Source: Brenneria roseae subsp. roseae (GTDB lineage Bacteria > Pseudomonadota > Gammaproteobacteria > Enterobacterales > Enterobacteriaceae). From it: 64,000 bases of DNA. The DNA is taken from the NCBI RefSeq assembly GCF_003115845.1, contig NZ_KZ819027.1, forward strand, positions 236,484 to 300,483, given 5' to 3'. The translations under genes were made by a program, and so were the position numbers. Positions 1-9,321 of the stretch are shown here, in pieces (the first letter of the stretch is position 1; each line of letters begins with the position of its first letter). The notes under the pieces are model-generated. The model was not told the origin of the DNA. It did no database searches and was given only the letters and a program-made list of their open reading frames with translations.

Positions 1-836
<836 letters not shown>

Positions 837-851
837 GTTCTTCCTCTTCTC

Positions 852-877
852 AAAAGGGCGGCCCATGCCGCCCTTTT
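852..877 (+). terminator. Terminator after gltD
   Basis: An 11-bp perfect stem (AAAAGGGCGGC, 852-862, with GCCGCCCTTTT, 867-877) closes a CCAT loop 16 bases after the gltD stop. The A-rich left arm means it could also stop transcription of the converging LysR gene on the other strand. Confidence 0.85.
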
Positions 878-921
878 CTATCTTCATGACACCGCAGCCA
901 TTAGCGGCCTATTGCGGGTAT

Positions 922-1875
922 TCAGTCAGCCGCCAAACTCTCAATAATATCTTGTGTATAAAACTTGATACCCGGTATTTCTTTCGTTAACAGCTCCGAT
1001 AATTCATTTAATAAAGCAACCAGTTTAGCAACGCCTTTTTGCGTGCTTTTCTTCTGGTTTTTATGCATAACCATATAAACGACTCTACTGGGCGGATGAC
1101 AATTTTGAGCCAGACGAAACGATGCACATCCGTGCTGTTTCTGCGCAAATAAAGCCGTAGAACTGGGAACAATAGCCCAATCTGTTTCAGATGATAATAA
1201 GTTCATGATCAAATGACCATTATCAAACTGAGCATTAAAACCATGAATACGACCAAACCCTTGCATGTGCCAGCGCTCAAAATCCTCATCCCAACGGACA
1301 TAATACTCATCTTTAACCTGAAGTTGCTCAAACTTAACATCTTCTTTTCCCGCCAGAATCGAACACGGAAGACACAATCCGACCATAGGCTCACAGTATA
1401 ATTTAAAACTCATGGTGTTTTGAGATTTTAAATCCGAGAAAGAAAACCCAACATCAATTAATCGCTTTTCAATCAGACCAAAAATATCGATGGAATGTGT
1501 TGTCACGATTTTCACATTCATTTTACTTTCGTGATTAATCAGTTCCCGATAAAGAGGCGTAAATATTGCAAAATTAATACTATTAAGACAGCCTATTGTA
1601 ATATTTATTCTCGATTCATTTGCTTTTACATTTTCTATTTCTAAAAAAAAGTCATACCATTTTTCAGCAATTTCAAGAAAAGAATTACCTGCTTCTGTCA
1701 GTTTTATTTCTCTTATTCCCTTATTTCGTTCGAAGAGATCAAAGCCTAGTTCGTTTTCAAGTACCTGTAATCTCTTTGTCACAGTGGATTGAGCAACAAA
1801 AAGCTCCTCGGCTGATTTATTAATACTCCCGGCATTCACAATGGTCAAAAATGTTTTCAGTGAGATAGCATTCAT
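922..1875 (-). CDS. LysR-family transcriptional regulator
   Basis: A 317-residue protein with an N-terminal winged helix-turn-helix (residues 1-60, including KSAEELFVAQSTVTKRLQVLE) and a C-terminal periplasmic-binding-protein-like effector domain (about 90-300). This is the normal length and layout of LysR activators. It is transcribed away from the aldolase-symporter pair that starts 200 bases off, the usual arrangement for a LysR regulator and its target. The start has an AGGTGG ribosome site. Codon use is markedly AT-rich compared with gltD and sspA, which suggests acquisition by transfer. The effector is unknown; it is probably the carboxylate handled by the neighbouring genes (inference). 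Confidence 0.88.
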   Translation of the reverse strand: MNAISLKTFLTIVNAGSINKSAEELFVAQSTVTKRLQVLENELGFDLFERNKGIREIKLTEAGNSFLEIAEKWYDFFLEIENVKANESRINITIGCLNSINFAIFTPLYRELINHESKMNVKIVTTHSIDIFGLIEKRLIDVGFSFSDLKSQNTMSFKLYCEPMVGLCLPCSILAGKEDVKFEQLQVKDEYYVRWDEDFERWHMQGFGRIHGFNAQFDNGHLIMNLLSSETDWAIVPSSTALFAQKQHGCASFRLAQNCHPPSRVVYMVMHKNQKKSTQKGVAKLVALLNELSELLTKEIPGIKFYTQDIIESLAAD

Positions 1876-2074
1876 TTTTCCACCTGTATATATTCCAAAG
1901 ATTGATATTTAATATTTATTATTTTCTCTTTACACCAAAAGACTGAATAATTAAATATGTCATTACCTTAATCCACCAATAATTAATTACCGCCATTTTT
2001 ATCAGCCAGAAAGTAAATAAATTTTATTTTTTAGAAGTACGTCACAATTTTAATTGCGTTGAACCGGAGTATTT
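1876..2074. promoter_or_regulatory. Divergent control region, LysR regulator / aldolase operon
   Basis: A very AT-rich 199-base gap separates the two divergent starts. It must hold both promoters and, by family rule, LysR binding sites of the T-N11-A type. Many such patterns occur in sequence this AT-rich, so I cannot single one out. The aldolase start is served by a CCGGAG ribosome site at about 2062-2067. Confidence 0.5.
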
Positions 2075-2749
2075 ATGTCCAACAATGGATTTCAAATTAA
2101 AAAATATTTTAATAGACCAAAAAAATATTTAATAGATGAGTTCAGAAAACTACCCGCAGCAAACATCGGCGATGTGATGAATCGTCAGTTTTGCCTGAGT
2201 AATAAAATCAAGCCGCTTAATGAGTTAAAGCTCACCGGCCCCGCGTTTACCGTCAATCTGCGTAGCGGAGATAACCTTCTATTTTACAAGGCTATCGAAA
2301 TGGCATCGCCAGGAGATGTCATTGTGGTAAACGGGCAAGGCGGGGAAAAAAATGCCCTGATGGGTGAACTGATGCTGCGCTGGGCGATAAAAAAAGACAT
2401 CGCGGGGATCATCATCAATGGCATGATCCGCGATCTTGGTTTTATTCAACAATCGCCTATTCCGGTATTCGCTTTAGGGGCAACCCCCGCGGGGCCTTTT
2501 AAGGACGGTCCTGGTGAGATTAATTTCCCCATCTCCATTGATGGCGTTGTTATCTCACCCGGAGATGTGATTGTTGCAGACCTTGATGGCGCTGTCGTTA
2601 TCAGGCAAAGTGACCTTGAATCAGTATTAGAAAAAACCAAACTCATTACGGAAAAAGAAGAAAATATCAAAACCCAGATAGAAAATGACGAATGGGATAT
2701 GTCATGGGTAGATGAAAAATTATTGGGAAAAAACTGTATTTATCTTTGA
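2075..2749 (+). CDS. RraA-like / HMG-CHA-type class II aldolase family protein
   Basis: A 224-residue protein of the RraA / 4-hydroxy-4-methyl-2-oxoglutarate (HMG) aldolase fold. It is longer than true RraA (about 161 residues), because of an N-terminal helix region typical of the aldolase branch. Family signatures seen are GQGGEKNALMGEL (87-99) and INGMIRD (114-120); R119 and D120 match the substrate-binding arginine and metal-binding aspartate of HMG/CHA aldolases. Enzymes of this branch cleave 4-hydroxy-2-oxo-dicarboxylates to pyruvate, and some decarboxylate oxaloacetate. It is coupled to an MFS symporter gene by a TGATG junction. The true substrate is unknown; an RNase E-inhibitor role is unlikely given the length and context. 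Confidence 0.82.
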   Translation: MSNNGFQIKKYFNRPKKYLIDEFRKLPAANIGDVMNRQFCLSNKIKPLNELKLTGPAFTVNLRSGDNLLFYKAIEMASPGDVIVVNGQGGEKNALMGELMLRWAIKKDIAGIIINGMIRDLGFIQQSPIPVFALGATPAGPFKDGPGEINFPISIDGVVISPGDVIVADLDGAVVIRQSDLESVLEKTKLITEKEENIKTQIENDEWDMSWVDEKLLGKNCIYL

Positions 2750-4104
2750 TGGGAAAAACAATGAATATCACAAATAATAAACCAGGGCGTTTTCGCTGGG
2801 TCATTGCATCACTTATCTTTTGCATTTATACCGTAGCTGCTGCCGACAGAGCAAATATTGGTGTTGTGTTACCCTTTATCCGATCTGATTTTCATATGTC
2901 CAACACCGAGGCCGGCGCACTGGCTAGTCTTTTCCTGTTAGCCTATGCGATAGCACAAATACCCAGCGGTTTTCTTTATGCGAAATTTGGCGTGAGAAAG
3001 ATATTTTCAATATCCATAATATTGACCTCGCTGGCAACTTGCTTTGTTGGTTTCTCCAGTTCAATTCTAGGATTGAAAGTATCCCGATTTATATTGGGTC
3101 TGGCGGAAGGACCGTTACCCATTGGTATTACCTCGACCATTAACCGTTGGTTTCCAGCCTCTGAAAAAGGAATTGTCACCGCAATATTTTTATCCGCGGC
3201 AAAATTCGGTCCGGTCCTTGTTCCACCTTTATGCGCCATCATTATTTATTACTACAGTTGGCACTATGTTTTCTATTTTTTTGCCATTCCGGGCATATTT
3301 CTTGCCGTCATCTGGTATTTAATTGTCACTAACTCTCCACAGGAAAGCAGATTTTGCTCACCCGAAGAGTTAGATCTCATTGAAGAGAAAATCCCCGCCG
3401 GAGGGATCGCAGAACACACGCCAAAATCACAACCTATCTATGCCAACGAAAAAACGTTCAGGTTATTAGACAAGATAATTCGGACCAAAGAAGTACCGTT
3501 GCTCAGCACCAAGAAAGAAATCTTTAAATCATGGAATGTACTTGGCAGTATGTTCGGTTATTTTTTCATGATGGGTATCGTGAACGTCTTGCTGGCATGG
3601 ATTCCCACCTATCTGATGAATGAGAAAGGCTTCTCGGTAATGAAGATGGGCATGGTGGCCTCTGCCCCCTGGATTGGTGCGGTGATAGGTAACCTGGTGG
3701 GAGGATGGTGTTCCGACAGGCTGCTGAATAAACGCAGAAAACCCTTGATGATGGCATCCGCCGTTGCAACCGTGGTCATGATGATAACGCTGATCAACGC
3801 GCCGGATAATCCCATGATCCTTGGAGGACTGCTGTTGCTAACCGGCATCCTGTTCAACCTGGGCTTCTCCGCCTATATGGTTTATCCCATGGCGCTCACA
3901 ACCAAAGAAGTGTTTCCTATTGCCGGTTCCATTATCAACACCGGAGGACAGTTGGGTGGCGCGGCATGTCCTTTAATTGCAGGACTGCTGCTGGATAATT
4001 TCAGCTGGGATTACGTGTTCGGTTTTATGGCTCTCTGCTCGTTTCTGTGCCTGCTGGTGCTAATGACCATCAACGAACCGATACAGACCAAGACACCGGC
4101 CTGA
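2749..4104 (+). CDS. MFS transporter, anion:cation symporter (ACS) family
   Basis: About 451 residues with 12 predicted membrane segments in two sets of six and a long charged loop in the middle (about residues 205-260). The first segments carry ADRANIGVVLPFIRSDF and GFLYAKFGVRK, the MFS loop 2-3 signature as in hexuronate, galactarate and phthalate carriers. It likely imports an organic acid by proton symport for the aldolase encoded just upstream. The ATG at 2749 overlaps the aldolase stop (TGATG); an ATG at 2761 has a better placed GGGAAA site and may be the real start. A 9-bp hairpin follows. Confidence 0.85.
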   Translation: MGKTMNITNNKPGRFRWVIASLIFCIYTVAAADRANIGVVLPFIRSDFHMSNTEAGALASLFLLAYAIAQIPSGFLYAKFGVRKIFSISIILTSLATCFVGFSSSILGLKVSRFILGLAEGPLPIGITSTINRWFPASEKGIVTAIFLSAAKFGPVLVPPLCAIIIYYYSWHYVFYFFAIPGIFLAVIWYLIVTNSPQESRFCSPEELDLIEEKIPAGGIAEHTPKSQPIYANEKTFRLLDKIIRTKEVPLLSTKKEIFKSWNVLGSMFGYFFMMGIVNVLLAWIPTYLMNEKGFSVMKMGMVASAPWIGAVIGNLVGGWCSDRLLNKRRKPLMMASAVATVVMMITLINAPDNPMILGGLLLLTGILFNLGFSAYMVYPMALTTKEVFPIAGSIINTGGQLGGAACPLIAGLLLDNFSWDYVFGFMALCSFLCLLVLMTINEPIQTKTPA

Positions 4105-4123
4105 AGAGGCTTACAGCGCACAC

Positions 4124-4145
4124 AAGGGCAGCTCGGGCTGCCCTT
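4124..4145 (+). terminator. Hairpin after the MFS gene
   Basis: AAGGGCAGC (4124-4132) pairs with GCTGCCCTT (4137-4145) around TCGG. There is no T tract, so termination may be weak or shared with the convergent gene. Confidence 0.55.
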
Positions 4146-4157
4146 CCGCTTGCGCCG

Positions 4158-4568
4158 TCACGTATTGTACAAATCGATAATCTGTTGCTCTGTCAGTACG
4201 CTGGTTTTTTCAGCAAAATTGTAATAACCCGGCTTGTTATCGATATAAATCTGGGATACCAGTGTTTTTTCCGTTTCATCGGCAAAAAAACCAGCCGGGA
4301 TCTCGTAAGTATCCGATCCCCGTAAACGATAAAACAGATGCGTACCGCACACGCGGCAAAACGCCCGTTCAGCCCACTCAGAAGACTGCCAGACAGTAAT
4401 ATTTTCCTCGCCTTCTATCTTGATTGCCGGGTCTTTGCATTCGACGGCCATAAAGGGCCCGCCGCCCCACGTCTGACACATACCGCAGTGACAAGCCGTT
4501 ACGTCCGTTACCTGATGTGTGGTGGAAATCGTCACGCCACCGCACAAACAACTGCCTTGATGATTCAC
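4158..4568 (-). CDS. GFA-family zinc-binding protein (CENP-V/GFA domain)
   Basis: A 136-residue protein with the single GFA/CENP-V domain. Zinc-ligand cysteines are seen in GSCLCGGV, TACHCGMCQTW and FCRVCGTHLF, the three clusters that define the family. The family is named for glutathione-dependent formaldehyde-activating enzyme, but most short bacterial members have no proven reaction, so no substrate is claimed. The start is the GTG at 4568, not an upstream ATG, because an AAGGAGG ribosome site lies seven bases before it; the product then begins MNHQGSCLCGG, as expected for the family. It ends convergently with the MFS gene. Confidence 0.85.
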   Translation of the reverse strand: MNHQGSCLCGGVTISTTHQVTDVTACHCGMCQTWGGGPFMAVECKDPAIKIEGEENITVWQSSEWAERAFCRVCGTHLFYRLRGSDTYEIPAGFFADETEKTLVSQIYIDNKPGYYNFAEKTSVLTEQQIIDLYNT

Positions 4569-4630
4569 TTTTCCCTCCTTCACTGGCACGACGTCATGCT
4601 CTGCGAGCATGACGGTTACTCAGATGCAAA

Positions 4631-4653
4631 AAGGGCACAGTCGCTGTGCCCTT
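4631..4653 (-). terminator. Terminator after sspB
   Basis: AAGGGCACAG (4631-4640) pairs with CTGTGCCCTT (4644-4653); read on the minus strand the stem ends in CCCTTTTTGC, a good T tract 16 bases after the sspB stop. Confidence 0.88.
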
Positions 4654-4668
4654 GATGAGTCCGGTGAT

Positions 4669-5175
4669 TTATTTAACGACCCGTAATGATGGCCGCCCTC
4701 CCTTGGGAGGCTGCGGTGGCTCATCATCAGGATGATCATCGCCATCCGTTGCATCGGCGTCAGGCTTATTATCAACTATCGACATCACGGTGCCGGAACT
4801 GGCGGTTTCATCCTGAAAGTTGTCAAATTCTTCGCCCATTGATTCATAAGCGGGTTCTGGCTCAAACATGGTGCCCGCGCCATTTTCACGCGCGTAAATG
4901 GCTAACACCGCCGCCATCGGAACATAAACCTGGCGTGGAACGCCGCCGAAGCGAGCGTTGAAACGAACGCTGTCATCAGCTAACTCCAGGCCACCAACGG
5001 CACGAGGTGCAATATTCAGCACAATCTGCCCATCACGGGCAAACTCCATCGGCACCATAACACCAGGCAGAGTCACATCGACTACCAGATGAGGCGTCAA
5101 CTGATTATCCAGTAACCAGTCGTAAAAGGCCCGTAGCAAATACGGACGACGCGGAGACAGTTGAGACAACGCCAT
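4669..5175 (-). CDS. sspB: ClpXP protease specificity-enhancing factor SspB
   Basis: SspB is a 168-residue cytoplasmic adaptor that binds ssrA-tagged peptides and RseA fragments and tethers them to ClpX. The folded tag-binding domain is residues 1-110 (LSQLSPRRPYLLRAFYDWLL, HLVVDV, GQIVLNIAPRA, FGGVPRQVYVP). It is followed by an acidic linker and the C-terminal ClpX-docking tail ending GGRPSLRVVK, both present here. The start at 5175 (AGAGG site) matches the known N-terminus; an in-frame upstream methionine would run into sspA. It lies four bases after sspA as an operon. Confidence 0.96.
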   Translation of the reverse strand: MALSQLSPRRPYLLRAFYDWLLDNQLTPHLVVDVTLPGVMVPMEFARDGQIVLNIAPRAVGGLELADDSVRFNARFGGVPRQVYVPMAAVLAIYARENGAGTMFEPEPAYESMGEEFDNFQDETASSGTVMSIVDNKPDADATDGDDHPDDEPPQPPKGGRPSLRVVK

Positions 5176-5179
5176 TCGT

Positions 5180-5821
5180 TTAACCTCTGGTTTGCAAACG
5201 TATTTCACGTTCAGCTTCCGTCAGGGAAGCCAGGAACGCATCACGCTCAAATACGCGCGTCATGTAGCCTTTCAATTCTTTCGCACCAGAACCGCTCAGT
5301 TCAATCCCTAACTGCGGCAAACGCCACAGCAGCGGCGCCAGATAGCAGTCAACCAGGCTGAACTCTTCGCTCATGAAATAAGGCGCTTCATTGAAGACGG
5401 GCGCTACCGCCAGCAGCTCTTCACGCAGCTGTTTGCGGGCAGAGTCGGCTTCCTGCGCGCTACCTTGCGTGATTTTCTTCAGCAAAGAATACCAGTCGTT
5501 CTCAATGCGGTGCATCATCAGACGGCTGTTGCCACGAGCAACCGGATACACGGGCATGAGCGGTGGGTGAGGAAAACGTTCATCCAGATACTCCATGATA
5601 ATACGTGATTCATAGAGCGTCAGTTCCCGATCAACCAGCGTCGGAACTGAACCATAAGGATTGAGGTCAATAAGATCCTGCGGCAGATTATCCATGTCTA
5701 CCTGCTCAATCTCGACACTCACACCTTTTTCCGCCAAGACAATGCGGACCTGATGGCTAAAAATGTCGGACGGACCAGAAAACAGCGTCATTACCGAACG
5801 TTTGTTGGCAGCGACAGCCAT
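5180..5821 (-). CDS. sspA: Stringent starvation protein A
   Basis: A 213-residue RNA polymerase-associated protein with a glutathione-transferase fold: an N-terminal thioredoxin-like half (about 10-85: MTLFSGPSDIFSHQVRIVLAEKG) and a helical C-terminal half. It lacks transferase activity in known members and acts on sigma-70 transcription in stationary phase and acid stress. The start at 5821 has a GGAGG site six bases upstream; the open frame extends further upstream but without support. First gene of sspAB. In E. coli it follows rpsI; here a 421-base gap with a repeat element lies between them. Confidence 0.96.
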   Translation of the reverse strand: MAVAANKRSVMTLFSGPSDIFSHQVRIVLAEKGVSVEIEQVDMDNLPQDLIDLNPYGSVPTLVDRELTLYESRIIMEYLDERFPHPPLMPVYPVARGNSRLMMHRIENDWYSLLKKITQGSAQEADSARKQLREELLAVAPVFNEAPYFMSEEFSLVDCYLAPLLWRLPQLGIELSGSGAKELKGYMTRVFERDAFLASLTEAEREIRLQTRG

Positions 5822-6090
5822 GAAAACCTCCAAGTTTATCGAGAAAATACGGCGAATAACCGATCTGCTATGATCCTGCAAACCCATGTGCTGCATTTTT
5901 GCCACTCAGCGTTGAAAAAACCACCGGACAAAATCAGTCGTTTTCAGAAAAAAACCTGGCGGGTAAACAGGCACAAAATCGGCAAATAGTTTATCAGATT
6001 TTGTTCGTTCTGTGGGGATATAAGCACAACTTCATCATTAACAACTTGAAAATAAAGATTATTTATCTACGATAATTGTTTTTCAGGAAT

Positions 6091-6181
6091 AAAAAATTTC
6101 CAGGAGAAAAAAACGCCGGGGACATTTTTCAACAACGCGAAGCGTTGGCCCGAAGGGTGGCGGGCAAGGACAGCCCGTCAT
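6091..6181 (+). repeat. Multi-hairpin dispersed repeat, copy 1
   Basis: About 91 bases built of short hairpins: AACGCGAAGCGTT (6133-6145 region), GGCCCGAAGGG, and GGCGGGC paired with GCCCGTC around AAGGACA. The reverse complement of 27634-27720 aligns over its whole length with the same A-rich left end (AAAAAATTTCC) and the same order of hairpins, so these are copies of one element. Related copies lie at 42811-43040 and 63821-63889. Confidence 0.75.
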
Positions 6182-6211
6182 AAAAAACCCGGTGACCAGC
6201 ACCGGGTTTTT
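6182..6211 (-). terminator. Terminator after rpsI
   Basis: CCCGGTG and CACCGGG around ACCAG, flanked by A6 and T5; on the minus strand the stem is followed by a T6 run, 32 bases past the rpsI stop. Confidence 0.9.
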
Positions 6212-6242
6212 CGCATTGATTTCGCTGCAAAGCAGCAAGAAA

Positions 6243-6638
<396 letters not shown>

Positions 6639-6650
6639 CTATAATCCCGA

Positions 6651-7097
<447 letters not shown>

Positions 7098-7239
7098 TTA
7101 GTTACACGCAGGTGTTCACCCAACGCTCAAAAACAGTTGAGGCTCACACGACCATCAAGTCCAGCAAACCTACCCCTTCGAATAGCCATTGCCGGCACTA
7201 TAAAGTTTTTGGGAAAAAAACTTTGTTGTAACGTGGGGT

Positions 7240-7290
7240 CGCAGGATTATAGAGAAGTCGCCCCCAAAGATCGACCTTTTTTCACGCGTA
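7240..7290 (-). promoter_or_regulatory. rplM-rpsI promoter
   Basis: On the minus strand a perfect -10 TATAAT lies at 7251-7246, followed by a GC-rich discriminator (CCTGCGACC) of the kind seen at stringently controlled ribosomal promoters. The -35 is poor. The start point should be near 7239, giving a leader of about 160 bases before rplM. Confidence 0.7.
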
Positions 7291-7352
7291 AACCAAGAAA
7301 AACCGCCATCTCACCCCCTCCTCACGATCTGTGACCAAACGCAGACGGTGAG

Positions 7353-8483
7353 CTACGCCAGATGCGGCTGGCGTAGATACGCCTCGCTTTGCATTTCCTG
7401 CAAGCGGGACAGGCAGCGTTGATATTCAAACTTCAGATGTTCACCCTGATAAATATCAAACATGGGGGCCTGTGCGGAAATGATAAGTTTAATTCGCCGT
7501 TCGTAAAACTCATCGACTAACGCCAGAAAACGGCGGGCGCTATTTTCCTCTTTCGTCCCCATCACCGTCACGTTATGCAGCAGCACCGTATGATAAAGGC
7601 GTGAAAGCGCAATATAGTCGTTCTGGCTGCGCGCCTGGGTACACAGCGTGGCAAAGTCAATGGCCAGCACGCCATCGCTCGCCCCAAACGTCGGCAGGGG
7701 ATGATGATTGATTTCAAGCGTGGGTCCCGGCGTGACCCACGTTTTTCCCGATAAGCGGGTAAACATCTGCTGCATGGTTTCTTCGGTCTGCGCGTCAAGC
7801 GGCGTCAGATAAAGATGGGCCTGCGTTAATGTCCGCAATCGATAATCGATCCCCGCATCAACATTGCGCACGTCGCAGTGCTGTTTAATCAGTTCAATGG
7901 CGGGCAGGAAACGGGCGCGTTGCAACCCATTGCGATATAACTCGTCCGGAGGAATATTCGAGGTCGCCACCAGCGTAATGCCCCGGGAAAACAGCTCACG
8001 CAGTAGCTCGGCCAATAGCATGGCATCAGTAATATCAGAGACGAAAAATTCATCAAAACACAGTACATCCGTTTCGGCTTTAAACCCATCGGCAACCTTT
8101 TCCAGCGGATTTTCATGTCCCTGTAGTTGGTTAAGTTCCTGATGAACCCGCAGCATAAAACGATGAAAATGCAGCCGGAGTTTGCGCGGTTCGGGCAGGC
8201 TGTGGAAAAACATATCCATCAGCCAGGTTTTCCCCCGGCCCACCCCGCCCCACATGTACAATCCCTGCACGGGGGACAACGAACGCTTATCGCTTAAGCC
8301 AAGCCAGGAACGCCATTTCGTCAGCCGGCCGGCCGTCTCGTCCGACGCCTGCGCCGCTCGCTCACACAATGCCTGGTGTATGGTTTCCAACCGCATGACG
8401 GTTTGATGCTGTACCTCATCAGGTTGATACTCTCCGGCGGAAAGTGCCTGCTGGTAAAGCGCCAATGGTGTCGTTCGCTGCAT
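7353..8483 (-). CDS. zapE: Cell division ATPase ZapE
   Basis: ZapE is a 376-residue AFG1-like P-loop ATPase that acts on the Z-ring late in constriction and under low oxygen or heat. Walker A is GGVGRGKTWLMD (about residues 79-90) and Walker B LCFDEFFVSD (about 142-151); ATSNIPPDELYRNGLQRARF is the sensor/arginine-finger region. Length and sequence follow E. coli ZapE (375 residues). It stands alone, divergent from zapG across 223 bases. Confidence 0.95.
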   Translation of the reverse strand: MQRTTPLALYQQALSAGEYQPDEVQHQTVMRLETIHQALCERAAQASDETAGRLTKWRSWLGLSDKRSLSPVQGLYMWGGVGRGKTWLMDMFFHSLPEPRKLRLHFHRFMLRVHQELNQLQGHENPLEKVADGFKAETDVLCFDEFFVSDITDAMLLAELLRELFSRGITLVATSNIPPDELYRNGLQRARFLPAIELIKQHCDVRNVDAGIDYRLRTLTQAHLYLTPLDAQTEETMQQMFTRLSGKTWVTPGPTLEINHHPLPTFGASDGVLAIDFATLCTQARSQNDYIALSRLYHTVLLHNVTVMGTKEENSARRFLALVDEFYERRIKLIISAQAPMFDIYQGEHLKFEYQRCLSRLQEMQSEAYLRQPHLA

Positions 8484-8706
8484 AATGATCGCAATCCCTG
8501 AGAAAAAAGTTAATTGTGTTTTGTCGCGAGTTGTCGTCGATTTGAACCGTAATCGTAGCAGTTAACTGCCTTGATGCCTGAGATGCATCAACATTACCCT
8601 AAGTCATCACGCTTCAGGATTCCACTCAGACAAGGTTAGCGGTTATAGTGGCTATTATTAAGTGAAAAAACCCTACGTGGACAACGAAGTCAAAATAGGA
8701 GTCATT

Positions 8707-9111
8707 ATGACCTGGGAGTATGCGCTGATTGGTTTAGTTGCCGGTATCATTATTGGTGCTGTCGCCATGCGTTTTGGCAACCGTAAGCTGCGGCAACAAC
8801 AGGTTCTGCAGAACGAGCTTGAGAAAAGCAAAGCCGAACTGGAGGAATATCGTCAGGAGCTGGTCGGACACTTTGCCCGTAGCGCCGAGCTGCTGGATAA
8901 CATGGCGCACGATTACCGCCAGCTTTATCAGCATATGGCGAAGAGTTCCAATAACCTGCTGCCTGATGTTCCCGGCCAGGATAATCCGTTCAAATATCGT
9001 CTGACGGAAGCCGAAGCCGATAACGATCAGGCGCCGGTTGATATGCCACCTCGTGACTATTCGGATGGCGCGTCAGGTTTACTGCGGGGAGAACGCCCAA
9101 CCCGCAAGTAG
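8707..9111 (+). CDS. zapG: Z-ring/envelope protein ZapG (YhcB, DUF1043)
   Basis: A 134-residue inner-membrane protein with one N-terminal membrane segment (ALIGLVAGIIIGAVAMRF, residues 5-22), a long coiled coil (about 24-80) and a disordered tail. It links cell division and envelope growth in E. coli. The ATG at 8707 follows an AGGAG site and gives the known N-terminus MTWEYAL; the frame is open 15 codons further upstream without support. Confidence 0.95.
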   Translation: MTWEYALIGLVAGIIIGAVAMRFGNRKLRQQQVLQNELEKSKAELEEYRQELVGHFARSAELLDNMAHDYRQLYQHMAKSSNNLLPDVPGQDNPFKYRLTEAEADNDQAPVDMPPRDYSDGASGLLRGERPTRK

Positions 9112-9131
9112 ACGTGATGAGGAGAATTTCT

Positions 9132-9157
9132 GCGTGAGGTTTCATCGAACCTCACGC
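9132..9157 (+). terminator. Hairpin after zapG
   Basis: A perfect 10-bp stem (GCGTGAGGTT, 9132-9141; AACCTCACGC, 9148-9157) lies 20 bases after the zapG stop; it is followed only by CTT, so its strength is uncertain. Confidence 0.6.
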
Positions 9158-9321
9158 CTTCCCTGTCCCCGCGGTATCCCCGCCGTAGGCTATAGTTACA
9201 AACTACTGACGAAACATCAGTGAACTTTACACACTAATCGCCAGTCTGACTCTTCACCGCATGTTTAAGTTTATATATCATCATTTTATTCATCCGCTGG
9301 TCGTGAGAGAGTTAATCAACA

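Larger units (their letters stand above)
5822..6242. other. rpsI-sspA intergenic region
   Basis: This 421-base stretch carries no gene. Reading along the minus strand it contains the rpsI terminator (6211-6182), one dispersed palindromic repeat (6181-6091) and an AT-rich segment (5930-6090) that should hold the sspA promoter. I could not fix the -10/-35 pair with confidence. Confidence 0.6.

Noticed and set aside
1876..2074. LysR operator in the divergent gap
   Set aside because: T-N11-A patterns are too common in this AT-rich sequence to name one.
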